Source of the DNA: RCIO01 sp035555795
GTDB lineage: Bacteria > Pseudomonadota > Alphaproteobacteria > Rhizobiales > Rhizobiaceae
NCBI GenBank assembly: GCA_035555795.1
Contig: DATMGE010000039.1
Location: forward strand, 1-64,000
Direction: 5' to 3'
Length of the DNA stretch: 64,000 nt
Shown here: positions 50,730 through 60,445 of the stretch, piece by piece
Layout of the letters: each line of letters starts with the position of its first letter
Numbering within the stretch: position 1 is the first letter of the stretch
Position numbers and translations under genes: made by a program
The notes under the pieces: generated by a model
What the model was told of the DNA's origin: nothing
The model's database searches: none
What the model saw: the letters and a program-made list of their open reading frames with translations, nothing else

Positions 50730-51743
50730 GTGGCACTGCCCATTGCGGTCACGTCCGGCGACCCTTCCGGGATCGGCCCCGAGGTTCTGATCGCAGCATG
50801 GTCGCAGCGCGAGCGGGAGCGTCTTCCGCCCTTTTTCGTGCTTGGCGATGGCGGACTCCTGAAGGCCCGCGCGGCGGACCTCGGCATCGATCTTCCGATT
50901 GCCATCGTCGAGCCGTCCGATGCGCGTTCGGCCTTCATCAACGCCCTGCCCGTGGTGCCGCTCAGCCATCCTTTCGTCGACGAGGCCGGCCTGCCCTCGA
51001 CAGCCAATGCACCCGGTATCATCGAAGCGATCGAGCGTGGCGTCGGCTATATCGCCGCGCGCGAGGCAGGCGCCATCGTCACCTGCCCCATCGCCAAGAA
51101 GCCGCTCTACGATGCAGGCTTCCGCTTTCCTGGCCACACGGAATTTCTCGGCCATCTGGCGCAGACGGTCTTCGACCGCGACGCGACGCCGGTGATGATG
51201 ATCGCAGGGCCGGAACTGCGCACCGTGCCGGTGACGATCCATATCGCGCTGTCGGCGGTGCCCGGCGCGCTCACGCAGCGGCGCATCGTGGAGACATGCC
51301 GCATCGTGGATGCGGAACTGCGCATGCGCTTCGGCATCGCCCGGCCACGGCTTGCGGTTGCCGGCCTCAATCCGCATGCCGGTGAAGACGGCGCCATGGG
51401 CTGCGAGGATCGCGACATCGTCGCGCCGGCCGTCGCCGCCCTCGCCGCCGACGGCATCGAAGCACGCGGCCCCCTGCCCGCCGATACGATGTTCCACGCC
51501 CACGCCAGGGCGCGCTACGACGTAGCCATCTGCATGTATCACGACCAGGCGCTGATTCCCGCCAAGGCGCTCGGCTTCGACGACGCCGTCAACGTGACGC
51601 TGGGCCTGCCTTTCATCCGCACGTCGCCCGATCATGGCACCGCCTTCGACATTGCCGGCAGCGGCCTGGCGCGGCCGGCAAGCCTCATCGCCGCGATCAG
51701 GATGGCCGGCGAGATGGCGGCGCGGGAACAGGCCCTCGCATGA
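50730..51743 (+). CDS. pdxA: 4-hydroxythreonine-4-phosphate dehydrogenase
   Basis: PdxA oxidises 4-phosphohydroxythreonine in pyridoxal phosphate synthesis using NAD and a divalent metal. The 337-residue product has the conserved start AVTSGDPSGIGPE, FPGHTEFL, HIALSAVP and the metal/substrate residues in GLNPHAGEDG and MYHDQ. The start is GTG 50730 with AGGAGG five bases upstream. It overlaps ksgA by four bases, the widespread pdxA-ksgA arrangement. Confidence 0.95.
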   Translation: MALPIAVTSGDPSGIGPEVLIAAWSQRERERLPPFFVLGDGGLLKARAADLGIDLPIAIVEPSDARSAFINALPVVPLSHPFVDEAGLPSTANAPGIIEAIERGVGYIAAREAGAIVTCPIAKKPLYDAGFRFPGHTEFLGHLAQTVFDRDATPVMMIAGPELRTVPVTIHIALSAVPGALTQRRIVETCRIVDAELRMRFGIARPRLAVAGLNPHAGEDGAMGCEDRDIVAPAVAALAADGIEARGPLPADTMFHAHARARYDVAICMYHDQALIPAKALGFDDAVNVTLGLPFIRTSPDHGTAFDIAGSGLARPASLIAAIRMAGEMAAREQALA

Positions 51744-52570
51744 CCAGCCTCGATGGACTCCCGCCGCTGCGCGAAGTGATCGAGCGCCACGGGCTTCGCG
51801 CCCGCAAGGAGCTCGGCCAAAACTTCCTGCTCGACCTCAACCTCACCGGCAAGATCGCCCGGGCTGCCGGCGGGCTGGACGAGGCGACCGTCATCGAGGT
51901 CGGCCCCGGTCCCGGCGGCCTCACGCGCGCCCTGCTGCACAATGGCGCGCGCCATGTGATCGCCATCGAGCGCGATCCGCGCTGCCTCGGCGCGCTGGCC
52001 GAGATCGCCGACCATTGGCCGGGCCGGCTGACGGTGGTGGAGGGCGACGCGCTCAATGCCGACTATGCCGCCCTCACGCAGGGCGCGGAAGATGTGCGCA
52101 TTGTCGCCAACCTGCCCTACAATGTCGGCACGCAATTGCTGCTGAACTGGATCGCGACGCCGGATTGGCCGCCTTTCTGGCGCTCGCTCACCTTGATGTT
52201 CCAGCGCGAGGTGGCCGAGCGGATCGTGGCGACGCGCGACGACGACGCCTATGGCCGCCTCGGCGTTCTTGCCGGCTGGCGCACCCAGGCGAAAATCCTG
52301 TTCGACGTGCCGCCGCAGGCTTTCACGCCGCCGCCGAAGGTGACCTCGTCGGTGGTGCAGCTGACGCCCAGCGCGGTGCCGCTCGCAGCCCCGCTCGCGG
52401 CACTGGAACGGGTGACGGAGGCTGCCTTCGGCCAGCGGCGCAAGATGCTGCGGCAGAGCCTCAAGGGCATCGGCGGCGAGACCCTGCTGGCAAAAGCCGG
52501 CATCGAAGGCACCCGCCGCGCCGAAACGCTTAGCATGGAGGAATTCATCGCGCTGGCACGGGCGCTCTGA
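51740..52570 (+). CDS. rsmA: 16S rRNA dimethyladenosine transferase KsgA (RsmA)
   Basis: RsmA dimethylates A1518 and A1519 of 16S rRNA. The 276-residue product has the family motifs RARKELGQNFLLD, EVGPGPGGLTRALL (SAM site), VVEGDAL and the catalytic NLPYNV. Length is standard. Its stop is three bases from the convergent chrA stop. Confidence 0.97.
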   Translation: MTSLDGLPPLREVIERHGLRARKELGQNFLLDLNLTGKIARAAGGLDEATVIEVGPGPGGLTRALLHNGARHVIAIERDPRCLGALAEIADHWPGRLTVVEGDALNADYAALTQGAEDVRIVANLPYNVGTQLLLNWIATPDWPPFWRSLTLMFQREVAERIVATRDDDAYGRLGVLAGWRTQAKILFDVPPQAFTPPPKVTSSVVQLTPSAVPLAAPLAALERVTEAAFGQRRKMLRQSLKGIGGETLLAKAGIEGTRRAETLSMEEFIALARAL

Positions 52571-52573
52571 AAC

Positions 52574-53791
52574 CTATTCGACGAGGGCCAGACCGGCGCC
52601 GCCGAGCGCCGCAATGACAACCACAACCCATGGCGGCGCCTTCCATGCCATCAGCGCCACGAAACAGGCCAGCGCCAGCGTCAGGTCGCGCAGATCGGCG
52701 ATTGCGCCCGTGAAGACCGGCGAATAGAGCGCCGCACCCAAAATGCCCACCACGGCGGCATTCGCACCCTGCATCAGCGATTGCGCCGGCGCCATTGCGC
52801 GAAAGCGATCCCAGAAGGGCAGGATGCCGACGAGCACCAGAAATCCCGGCAGGAACACCGCGATGAGAGCGAGTGCCGCACCCAAGACCCCATTGGGCGC
52901 AGGGCCCAGCACCGCGCCCAGATAGGCGGCAAAGGTGAAGAGCGGGCCGGGCACAGCCTGCGCGGCGCCATAGCCGGCAAGGAAACTGTCCGGCGTGACC
53001 CAGCCGCTTTGCACCACCTCCGCATCGAGCAGCGGCAGCACGACATGGCCGCCGCCGAACACCAGCGCGCCCGCGCGGTAGAAGCTGTCGACGACGGCAA
53101 GCGCCTGCGACTGCCCGGCCAGCAGCGGCAGCAAGACGAGCAGCGCGACAAAGATGAAGACTGAAACCACGGCCGCGCGCCGCGAAACCGGTACGACAAT
53201 ATTGCCGTCCGCCGGCCTTCCAGTTCCCCGGCCAAGCATCAGTCCGATCGCGGCACCAAGCAGGATGGCCGCGATCATGCCGAGCCCGCCCGGCACGAAA
53301 GCCAGCACCGCTACGGCGGCAACGGCAATCGCCGCGCGTTCGCGATCGGGGCAAAGGTTCTTGGCCATGCCCCACACCGCCTGCGCGACGATGGCGACGG
53401 CAACGATCTTGAGCTCGTGCAGCGCGCCGATGCCCAGCGGGCCGTCGATTGCCGTCGCCGTCAGCGCGAAGGCCAGCAGGATCAGTGCCGAGGGAAGGGT
53501 AAACGCCGTGAAGGCCGCCAGCGCGCCCGGCCACCCGGCCCGGATCATGCCCATGGCGAAACCGACCTGGCTGGATGCCGGACCGGGAAGGAACTGGCAG
53601 AGCGCGACGAGGTCGGCATAGGCATGATCTTCCAGCCAGCGCCGCCGCGCCACCAGCTCGTCGCGAAAATAGCCGAGATGGGCGATGGGACCGCCGAAAG
53701 AGGTTAGGCCCAGCTTGAGAAAGACGAGGAAGACCTCCGCAGCACTCCCCTGCACGGCTTTCGCATCCGCACCGGCAACATGGTTCGTCAT
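52574..53791 (-). CDS. chrA: Chromate transporter, long-chain ChrA
   Basis: The 405-residue inner membrane protein has two homologous ChrA halves. The first contains FLKLGLTSFGGPIAHLGYFRDELV and LCQFLPGPASSQVGFAMG, and the second FYRAGALVFGGGHVVLPLLDAEVV and AQAVPGPLFTFAAYLG. This matches chromate efflux proteins of the CHR family, which export chromate in exchange for protons or sulfate. ATG 53791 is used; a longer frame lacks membrane character. No chrB regulator is beside it. Confidence 0.93.
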   Translation of the reverse strand: MTNHVAGADAKAVQGSAAEVFLVFLKLGLTSFGGPIAHLGYFRDELVARRRWLEDHAYADLVALCQFLPGPASSQVGFAMGMIRAGWPGALAAFTAFTLPSALILLAFALTATAIDGPLGIGALHELKIVAVAIVAQAVWGMAKNLCPDRERAAIAVAAVAVLAFVPGGLGMIAAILLGAAIGLMLGRGTGRPADGNIVVPVSRRAAVVSVFIFVALLVLLPLLAGQSQALAVVDSFYRAGALVFGGGHVVLPLLDAEVVQSGWVTPDSFLAGYGAAQAVPGPLFTFAAYLGAVLGPAPNGVLGAALALIAVFLPGFLVLVGILPFWDRFRAMAPAQSLMQGANAAVVGILGAALYSPVFTGAIADLRDLTLALACFVALMAWKAPPWVVVVIAALGGAGLALVE

Positions 53792-53880
53792 CAGCAGCCA
53801 ACCCCGCTCCGCTCGTCCCCCGTCCGTATAATCTTGCGGTGACGGATAAGTGAAAACGGCCCTGTCGAGAAGCTGGATTG

Positions 53881-54531
<651 letters not shown>

Positions 54532-54533
54532 GG

Positions 54534-55421
54534 CTACTCCAGATTTTGAACCTGCTCGCGGAACTGGTCCACGACCGCCTTCAATTCGAGGCCGATGGCG
54601 GTGACCGAAGCCGCGTTGGACTTGGAACACAAAGTATTCGATTCGCGATTGAATTCCTGCGCCAGGAAGTCGAGCTTGCGCCCGACCGGGCCGCCTTCGC
54701 CCAGCAGCGCGCGCGCTGATGCGACATGCGTCTTCAGCCGGTCGATCTCCTCGCGTATGTCGGCCTTGGTGGCCAGGAATGCCGCCTCGGTCACCAGCCG
54801 CTGCTCGTCGAGTGCCGGCGCGGCGCCGAGAAGGAGCGCAACCTGCTCGGCCAACCGCGCCCGGATCATCTCGGGCTGGCGGGACGGATCGGCCTCCGCC
54901 TTCAGCGTCAACCGTTCGATCTGCTCGATATGGCCGCGCAACAGGCCTTCCAGCGCGGCTCCCTCGCTGTGCCGCGCAGCCTCCAGCGCCTCGATCGCGG
55001 TTTGCAGCGTGGCGATCACCACCGCATCCAGCGCGGCGCGGTCTTCCTCGGAAAGTATCTGCTCGGGCAGTTCCAGCACGCCCCGCAGGGCCAGAAGCCC
55101 ATCGGCGCTGGCGGGGGAGGCCCCGAACTGCTCCTGCAGCCGCTGCGCAAGGCCGGCTAGGTCCTTCAGCAAGGCCTCATTGACGATGGGCTGCTGCTGG
55201 CCCGGCGCCTGCGCGATATTGAGCGAGGCCTGTATATTGCCGCGCGCAAAGGCTTTCTGGATCGCCTGACGGCACGGCTGCTCCAGCCGCTCATGGCCGG
55301 GCGGAAGACGCAGCCGCGCCTCCAGCCCCTTGCCGTTCACGGAACGCAGCTCCCAGACGATGCCGGTAGCGCCCCATTCGCCTGCGGCGCGGGCAAAGCC
55401 CGTCATGCTTTCCACAGTCAT
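54534..55421 (-). CDS. yicC: YicC family endoribonuclease
   Basis: The 295-residue protein starts MTVESMTGFARAAGEWGATG and has the family end LEFLAQE-like RKLDFLAQEFNRESNTLCSKSN. YicC proteins are stress-related endoribonucleases (YicC/YloC family) that act on RNA in the cytoplasm. It lies between mltG and gmk, an arrangement common in alphaproteobacteria. Confidence 0.93.
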   Translation of the reverse strand: MTVESMTGFARAAGEWGATGIVWELRSVNGKGLEARLRLPPGHERLEQPCRQAIQKAFARGNIQASLNIAQAPGQQQPIVNEALLKDLAGLAQRLQEQFGASPASADGLLALRGVLELPEQILSEEDRAALDAVVIATLQTAIEALEAARHSEGAALEGLLRGHIEQIERLTLKAEADPSRQPEMIRARLAEQVALLLGAAPALDEQRLVTEAAFLATKADIREEIDRLKTHVASARALLGEGGPVGRKLDFLAQEFNRESNTLCSKSNAASVTAIGLELKAVVDQFREQVQNLE

Positions 55422-55453
55422 CCGGCCCTGCCCCCAATCCTCGGAATACCGGC

Positions 55454-56659
55454 TTACTGTGCCTGTACCGGCGCGGTCGTCCCCTGGCCTGCCGCCTCAC
55501 GGGCCGCCTTCTCGGCCGCCTCGCGCTGCTTGCGCTCCAGCGCGCGCAGCCGCGCGACGTTCTCGTTATGCTCGTTCAGCGTCAGCGCGAAGACATGCCC
55601 CCCCGAACCGTCGGCAACGAAATAGAGGTCGTTGGTCTTCGACGGATTTGCCACCGCCTCCAGCGCCGCGCGGCCCGGATTGGCGATCGGGCCGGGCGGA
55701 AGCCCGTTGATCGCATAGGTGTTGTAGGGGGTCGGCGTGTCGATATCGGAACGGTAGATCGGCCGGTCGGAGGGTTTCCCCTTGCCGCCGAAGATGCCGT
55801 AGATGATCGTCGGATCCGATTGCAGCCGCATGTTCTTGCGCAGGCGGTTGATGAACACCGCCGCAACGCGCGAGCGCTCATCGGCGCGGCCGGTCTCCTT
55901 CTCCACGATGGAAGCCAGCGTCACGAACTCGTTGATGTCCTTGATCGGCAGGTCGGGCTGGCGGCGCTCCCAGATCGACTCCACCAGTTCCTTCTGGTCC
56001 GCGATCAGCTTGTCGATGATGTCCTGCCGGGCGGTGCCGCGCGTGAAGCGCAGCGTATCGGCCGCAAGGCTGCCCTCGACCGGGATCTCGGCCGGCATCT
56101 CGCCTGACAGTTCCTCGGTCGCCGCGATTCGCGCGAAAGCCTGGTCGACGGTAAGCCCTTCGGGAATCGTCACCGCATGCTGCACGGAGCGGCCGCTCTT
56201 CAGCAGTTCCATGATCTCATGCATGGAGGCGCGCGCCTTGATCTCATACTCGCCAGCCTTGAGCTGCGCATCGCTGCGATGGGCGCGCAGGCCGAGACGG
56301 AAGATGCGGGCATCGCTGATGAAGCCCTGGCGCTCCAATGTATTGGCGATTTCGGCAGTGCCGCTATTGGGCCGAATCAGGACCGTATCGGTGGTCGCCT
56401 TCGGGCCGGCTGCTTCGAACTCCTGCTTGCCGAACCAGACCGCCAGCCCTGCGCCCAGCGTCAGCAGGATGATGGCCGACAGCACGAAGTTCATGAAGAC
56501 GACGATCTGGCTGCGCGAACGGCGGGAACGGCGCGCACGGCCGGGCGGCGGCGTGCCCGCCTCGGGCCGAAGCGCTTCGCTGGCGGTCTTCGGCACGATC
56601 ACCCGCTGCTGCGCGGGCCGGTCGGGCGTGGCGTTGTTGTCAGCGCTGCTGTCGCTCAT
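55454..56659 (-). CDS. mltG: Endolytic transglycosylase MltG
   Basis: MltG cuts nascent peptidoglycan to end glycan strand growth. The 401-residue protein has a cytoplasmic basic head, one membrane helix (about 50-72, VVFMNFVLSAIILLTLG), a LysM-like region and the catalytic domain. That domain has EKETGRADERSRVAAVFINRL, the catalytic Glu in that region, and NTYAINGLPPGPIANPG. It lies between fabF and yicC. Confidence 0.95.
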   Translation of the reverse strand: MSDSSADNNATPDRPAQQRVIVPKTASEALRPEAGTPPPGRARRSRRSRSQIVVFMNFVLSAIILLTLGAGLAVWFGKQEFEAAGPKATTDTVLIRPNSGTAEIANTLERQGFISDARIFRLGLRAHRSDAQLKAGEYEIKARASMHEIMELLKSGRSVQHAVTIPEGLTVDQAFARIAATEELSGEMPAEIPVEGSLAADTLRFTRGTARQDIIDKLIADQKELVESIWERRQPDLPIKDINEFVTLASIVEKETGRADERSRVAAVFINRLRKNMRLQSDPTIIYGIFGGKGKPSDRPIYRSDIDTPTPYNTYAINGLPPGPIANPGRAALEAVANPSKTNDLYFVADGSGGHVFALTLNEHNENVARLRALERKQREAAEKAAREAAGQGTTAPVQAQ

Positions 56660-56752
56660 ATCCGATGAACTGCTCCTTCATGCGCGGCGTATCATTTCCG
56701 CCGGAGCCTAGCCCCGAATATGGCGAATTGGCGGTGGGGAAACCCCAGCGCC

Positions 56753-58009
56753 TCAGGCTTCGAGCCGGCGGAAGATCAGCGACGCATTGGTGCCGCCAAA
56801 TCCGAATGAATTGGACAGGGCGACGTCGATCTTGCGTTGGCGCGCCTTGTTCGGAACGAGATCGATCGCGGTCTCCACCGAGGGATTGTCCAGATTGATC
56901 GTGGGCGGCGCGACATTGTCGCGAATCGCCAACACCGAGAAGATCGCTTCCGCCGCTCCGGCGGCACCGAGAAGATGTCCGATCGACGACTTGGTCGACG
57001 ACATGGAAATCTTATTCGCCGCCGCACCGACCGCGCGCTCGACTGCGCCGAGCTCGATCGTGTCGGCCATGGTCGATGTGCCGTGCGCGTTGATGTAGTC
57101 GATGTCGGCCGGCGAGATTCCCGCCCGCTTGATCGCCATGTTCATGCAGCGATAGGCGCCGTCGCCATCCTCGGAGGGCGCGGTGATATGATAGGCGTCG
57201 CCCGACAGGCCGTAGCCGACGATCTCGGCATAGATGCGCGCGCCGCGTGCCTTGGCGTGTTCGAGCTCTTCCAGCACGACAACGCCCGCGCCCTCGCCCA
57301 TCACGAAACCGTCACGGTCGCGGTCGTAAGGTCGGGAAGCCTTCTCGGGCTCGTCGTTGAAGGCCGTGCACAGCGCCCGGCAGGCGGAGAAACCGGCAAT
57401 CGACAGGCGCGTGATCGGCGCTTCGGTGCCGCCGGCGACCATCACGTCGGCATCGCCGAGCGCGATCAGCCGCGATGCGTCGCCGATCGCATGGGCGCCG
57501 GTGGAACAGGCCGTGACGACGGCATGGTTCGGCCCCTTGAGGCCGTGCCGGATCGACACCTGGCCGGAGGCCATGTTGATGATATTGCCGGGAATGAAGA
57601 AGGGACTGATGCGGCGTGCGCCGCGCTCCTGCAAGAGCAGCGCATTGTCGGCAATGCCGTCAATGCCGCCGATGCCGGAGCCGATCATCACGCCGGTCGC
57701 CCAGCGGTCTTCCTCGGTCTTCGGCGTCCATCCGGAATCGGCCAGCGCCATGTCGGCGGCGGCGATGCCGTAGGTGATGAAGTCAGCGACCTTGCGCTGC
57801 TCCTTCGGCTCCAGGAAATCATCCGGATTGAAGGCCGCTTCCCCCTCGCGCGGGATGATGGCAGCCACCTTGCAGGGCAGGTCGTCCGTCTCGAAGGTAT
57901 CGATGCGGCGCGTCGCGCTTTTTCCGGCCAGTATCTGCTTCCAAGTATGTTCGGCCCCAAGGCCGAACGGCGAAAGCAGCCCGATACCGGTGACGACGAC
58001 ACGCCTCAT
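56753..58009 (-). CDS. fabF: 3-oxoacyl-ACP synthase II
   Basis: FabF condenses malonyl-ACP with acyl-ACP during fatty acid elongation. The 418-residue product has the catalytic Cys168 in TACSTGAHAIG and the two histidines in INAHGTSTMADT and SSIGHLLGAAG. This is the normal KAS II set. It follows acpP, separated by a terminator-like hairpin. Confidence 0.97.
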   Translation of the reverse strand: MRRVVVTGIGLLSPFGLGAEHTWKQILAGKSATRRIDTFETDDLPCKVAAIIPREGEAAFNPDDFLEPKEQRKVADFITYGIAAADMALADSGWTPKTEEDRWATGVMIGSGIGGIDGIADNALLLQERGARRISPFFIPGNIINMASGQVSIRHGLKGPNHAVVTACSTGAHAIGDASRLIALGDADVMVAGGTEAPITRLSIAGFSACRALCTAFNDEPEKASRPYDRDRDGFVMGEGAGVVVLEELEHAKARGARIYAEIVGYGLSGDAYHITAPSEDGDGAYRCMNMAIKRAGISPADIDYINAHGTSTMADTIELGAVERAVGAAANKISMSSTKSSIGHLLGAAGAAEAIFSVLAIRDNVAPPTINLDNPSVETAIDLVPNKARQRKIDVALSNSFGFGGTNASLIFRRLEA

Positions 58010-58032
58010 CGGATGACCCCTCTTTGGTAAAA

Positions 58033-58050
58033 GGCCGCGCGGACGCGGCC
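58033..58050 (-). terminator. Terminator-like hairpin between acpP and fabF
   Basis: On the minus strand GGCCGCG, TCCG loop, CGCGGCC is followed by TTTT. The stem is 7 bp of pure GC, and the run of T is short, so it is probably a partial terminator: it would let acpP messages outnumber fabF messages. It lies 23 bases before the fabF start. Confidence 0.7.
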
Positions 58051-58055
58051 GGAGA

Positions 58056-58292
58056 TCAGGCCGAAGCCTTGTCGATGTACTTCACGGCGTCGCCGACCGT
58101 GAGGATGGTCTCGGCGGCATCGTCGGGGATCTCGACGCCGAACTCTTCCTCGAACGCCATGACCAACTCGACCGTGTCGAGGCTGTCCGCGCCCAGATCG
58201 TCAATGAAGCTGGCGCCTTCGGTGACCTTGTCGGCCTCAACGCCGAGATGCTCGACAACGATCTTCTTCACGCGTTCTGCGGTATCGCTCAT
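58056..58292 (-). CDS. acpP: Acyl carrier protein
   Basis: AcpP carries growing acyl chains on a 4'-phosphopantetheine arm. The 78-residue acidic protein has the attachment site Ser37 in GADSLDTVEL, and the standard helices. ATG 58292 gives the family start MSDTAERVKK; the longer in-frame ORF adds non-family residues. It is the best expressed gene of the block by expectation, and is followed by a hairpin. Confidence 0.97.
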   Translation of the reverse strand: MSDTAERVKKIVVEHLGVEADKVTEGASFIDDLGADSLDTVELVMAFEEEFGVEIPDDAAETILTVGDAVKYIDKASA

Positions 58293-58330
58293 GGGGAAAC
58301 CCTCGACTTCCTTGGTTGTTCCGGACTTCG

Positions 58331-58352
58331 TTAGCGGCACGATTGCCGCTAA
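58331..58352. promoter_or_regulatory. Perfect inverted repeat upstream of acpP
   Basis: TTAGCGGCA (58331-58339) and TGCCGCTAA (58344-58352) are perfect 9-bp arms around CGAT, 39 bases upstream of the acpP start codon. It could be an operator for fatty acid synthesis control or a 5' leader hairpin. Confidence 0.55.
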
Positions 58353-58526
58353 TCAAGCTGAAAGATGGCGCGTTTCGGGGCTGTCAAACGCCGTTTCAGG
58401 CCGGCAGTGCAATCGAAACGCAGATTGGTCGGAGCGGAGCATCCGCAAGCGGATATTCCGGGTTCGCTGCCGCATTACACGAAAAGATGCAGCGGGCAAA
58501 GGCCGTCCGGTGGACGAGCTGTGGGC

Positions 58527-59264
58527 TCAGATCATCGCCATGCCGCCATTTACGTGAATGGTCTGGCCGGTGACATAGGCCGCCTCGTCGGAAGCCAGCC
58601 AGGCCACGGCGGCGGCAACCTCGGCGCCGGTGCCCATGCGCTTCATGGGGATCGCGCTCAGTATGCCGTCCTTCTGCTTCTCGTTGAGCTTGCCGGTCAT
58701 GGCTGATTCGATGAAGCCCGGCGCGACGCAGTTCACGGTCACGTTGCGCGAGGCGATCTCCTGCGCCAGCGACTTGGACAGACCGATCATGCCCGCCTTG
58801 GAGGCGCAATAATTGGCCTGGCCGGGATTGCCGGTGACGCCGACGACGGAGGTGATGTTGATGATGCGGCCGTGCCGGCGCTTCATCATCGGCTGGGTCA
58901 GCTCGCGCGTCAGGCGGAACACGGCCGTCAGGTTCACCTCCAGCACGGAGTCCCAGTCGGCATCCGACATGCGCATGAACAGCCCGTCCTTGGTGATGCC
59001 GGCATTGTTGACGAGGATGTCGACGCCGCCGAGATCGGCCTCCGCCTTCTGCGCCAGCGCCTTCACCGCATCGCGGTCGGCAAGGTTGGCAGGCAGCAGC
59101 AGGACGCGCTCGCCGAGCTCGCCGCCAAGCTCCTCCAGTCTTTCCATGCGGGTGCCGTGCAGCGCGACGGTCGCGCCCTGCGCATGCAGGATGCGGGCGA
59201 TGGCCTCGCCGATGCCGCCGGATGCGCCGGTAACGAGCGCCTTGCGGCCAGAGAGTGAGAACAT
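58527..59264 (-). CDS. fabG: 3-oxoacyl-ACP reductase
   Basis: FabG reduces 3-ketoacyl-ACP with NADPH. The 245-residue SDR has the cofactor loop TGASGGIG (12-19), NNAG (86-89), and catalytic Ser139, Tyr152 and Lys156. It ends with the FabG-type TGQTIHVNGGMAM. It lies 62 bases after fabD and 234 before acpP. Confidence 0.97.
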   Translation of the reverse strand: MFSLSGRKALVTGASGGIGEAIARILHAQGATVALHGTRMERLEELGGELGERVLLLPANLADRDAVKALAQKAEADLGGVDILVNNAGITKDGLFMRMSDADWDSVLEVNLTAVFRLTRELTQPMMKRRHGRIINITSVVGVTGNPGQANYCASKAGMIGLSKSLAQEIASRNVTVNCVAPGFIESAMTGKLNEKQKDGILSAIPMKRMGTGAEVAAAVAWLASDEAAYVTGQTIHVNGGMAMI

Positions 59265-59326
59265 GCTTCGTGCTCCGTGATCTTCGCTCGGGCCACTCCC
59301 TTAGCAGGGGAGCAGCGCCTTATCCA

Positions 59327-60259
59327 TCAGGCCAATGAGGCCAGCGCAGCCTCGATGTCGGCCGACGTGCCGATCGTGGCGGTGGCGATATCCTTGCTGA
59401 TGCGCTTGGCGAGGCCCGACAGGACCTTGCCCGCGCCGACCTCATAGGCCGTGGTCACGGCATTGGCCGCAAACCATTCGACCGTCTCGCGCCAGCGCAC
59501 GCGTCCCGTCACCTGCTCCACCAGCCGCGCGACGATCTCGTCGGGGTCGGTGAGCGGCGCGACGGCGACGTTGGACACGACCGGCACGACAGGCGCCCGC
59601 TTCGCCACGCCGGCCAGCGCCTCGCGCATGGCGTCGGCGGCCGGCTGCATCAGCGCCGAGTGGAAGGGGGCTGACACCTGCAGCATCAAGGCGCGCTTGG
59701 CGCCCTTTTCGGTGCACAGCCGCGCGGCATGCTCCACTGCCGGCTTTGCGCCTGAAATGACGATCTGCCCGCCGCCATTGTCATTGGCGATCTGGCAGTT
59801 GCCGACCTCGGCGCAGGCAGCTTCCACGCCGTCCTGGTCGAGCCCGAGGATCGCCGCCATGGCCCCCTCGCCCACCGGCACCGCCGCCTGCATGGCATTG
59901 CCGCGAATACGCAGCAGCCGCGCCGTATCGGCGATGGAGAACATGCCGGCCGCACACAGCGCGGAATATTCGCCCAGCGAATGGCCGGCGACATAGGCGA
60001 TCTTGTCCTTCAGCACGAAGCCGCGCGCCTCCAGCGTGCGCACCGCCGCCAGCGACACCGCCATCAGCGCGGGCTGCGCATTGGCGGTCAGCGTCAGCTC
60101 TTCCTCGGGGCCTTCCCACATGATGCGCGACAGCTTCTGCGCCAGTGCCTCGTCGACCTCCTCGAAAACGCGACGCGCCTCCGGGAAGGCGTCGGCAAGG
60201 TCCTTGCCCATGCCGACCGACTGGCTGCCCTGCCCCGGAAAGGTGAATGCGATCGCCAT
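59327..60259 (-). CDS. fabD: Malonyl-CoA:ACP transacylase
   Basis: FabD loads malonyl groups onto ACP. The 310-residue product starts FTFPGQGSQSVGMG and has the nucleophile Ser94 in AGHSLGEYSAL and a later catalytic His in SAPFHSALM. AAAGGAGA precedes ATG 60259. It is the first gene of the fabD-fabG-acpP-fabF block. Confidence 0.97.
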   Translation of the reverse strand: MAIAFTFPGQGSQSVGMGKDLADAFPEARRVFEEVDEALAQKLSRIMWEGPEEELTLTANAQPALMAVSLAAVRTLEARGFVLKDKIAYVAGHSLGEYSALCAAGMFSIADTARLLRIRGNAMQAAVPVGEGAMAAILGLDQDGVEAACAEVGNCQIANDNGGGQIVISGAKPAVEHAARLCTEKGAKRALMLQVSAPFHSALMQPAADAMREALAGVAKRAPVVPVVSNVAVAPLTDPDEIVARLVEQVTGRVRWRETVEWFAANAVTTAYEVGAGKVLSGLAKRISKDIATATIGTSADIEAALASLA

Positions 60260-60335
60260 GGAGCGTCTCCTTTATTGTTATTGCCCGCTTTTTCGCCTCG
60301 TGACGCAGGCGGGAAGCTTCGTCAAGGCCCGCGCC

Positions 60336-60355
60336 ACTGACAGCCCACTGTCAGT
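60336..60355. promoter_or_regulatory. Perfect inverted repeat between fabD and an ABC exporter
   Basis: ACTGACAG (60336-60343) and CTGTCAGT (60348-60355) are perfect 8-bp arms around CCCA. The site is 77 bases upstream of fabD and 91 bases upstream of the divergent exporter gene, so it could serve either. It has the shape of a TetR-like operator. Confidence 0.5.
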
Positions 60356-60445
60356 ATGGCCATTTTACGGAACGCAGGCGGGTGGTCCTGCACGCATACC
60401 TTGCTTATATGCGCGCATACCCGCCATTCCCGCGCAAGGTTTCCC

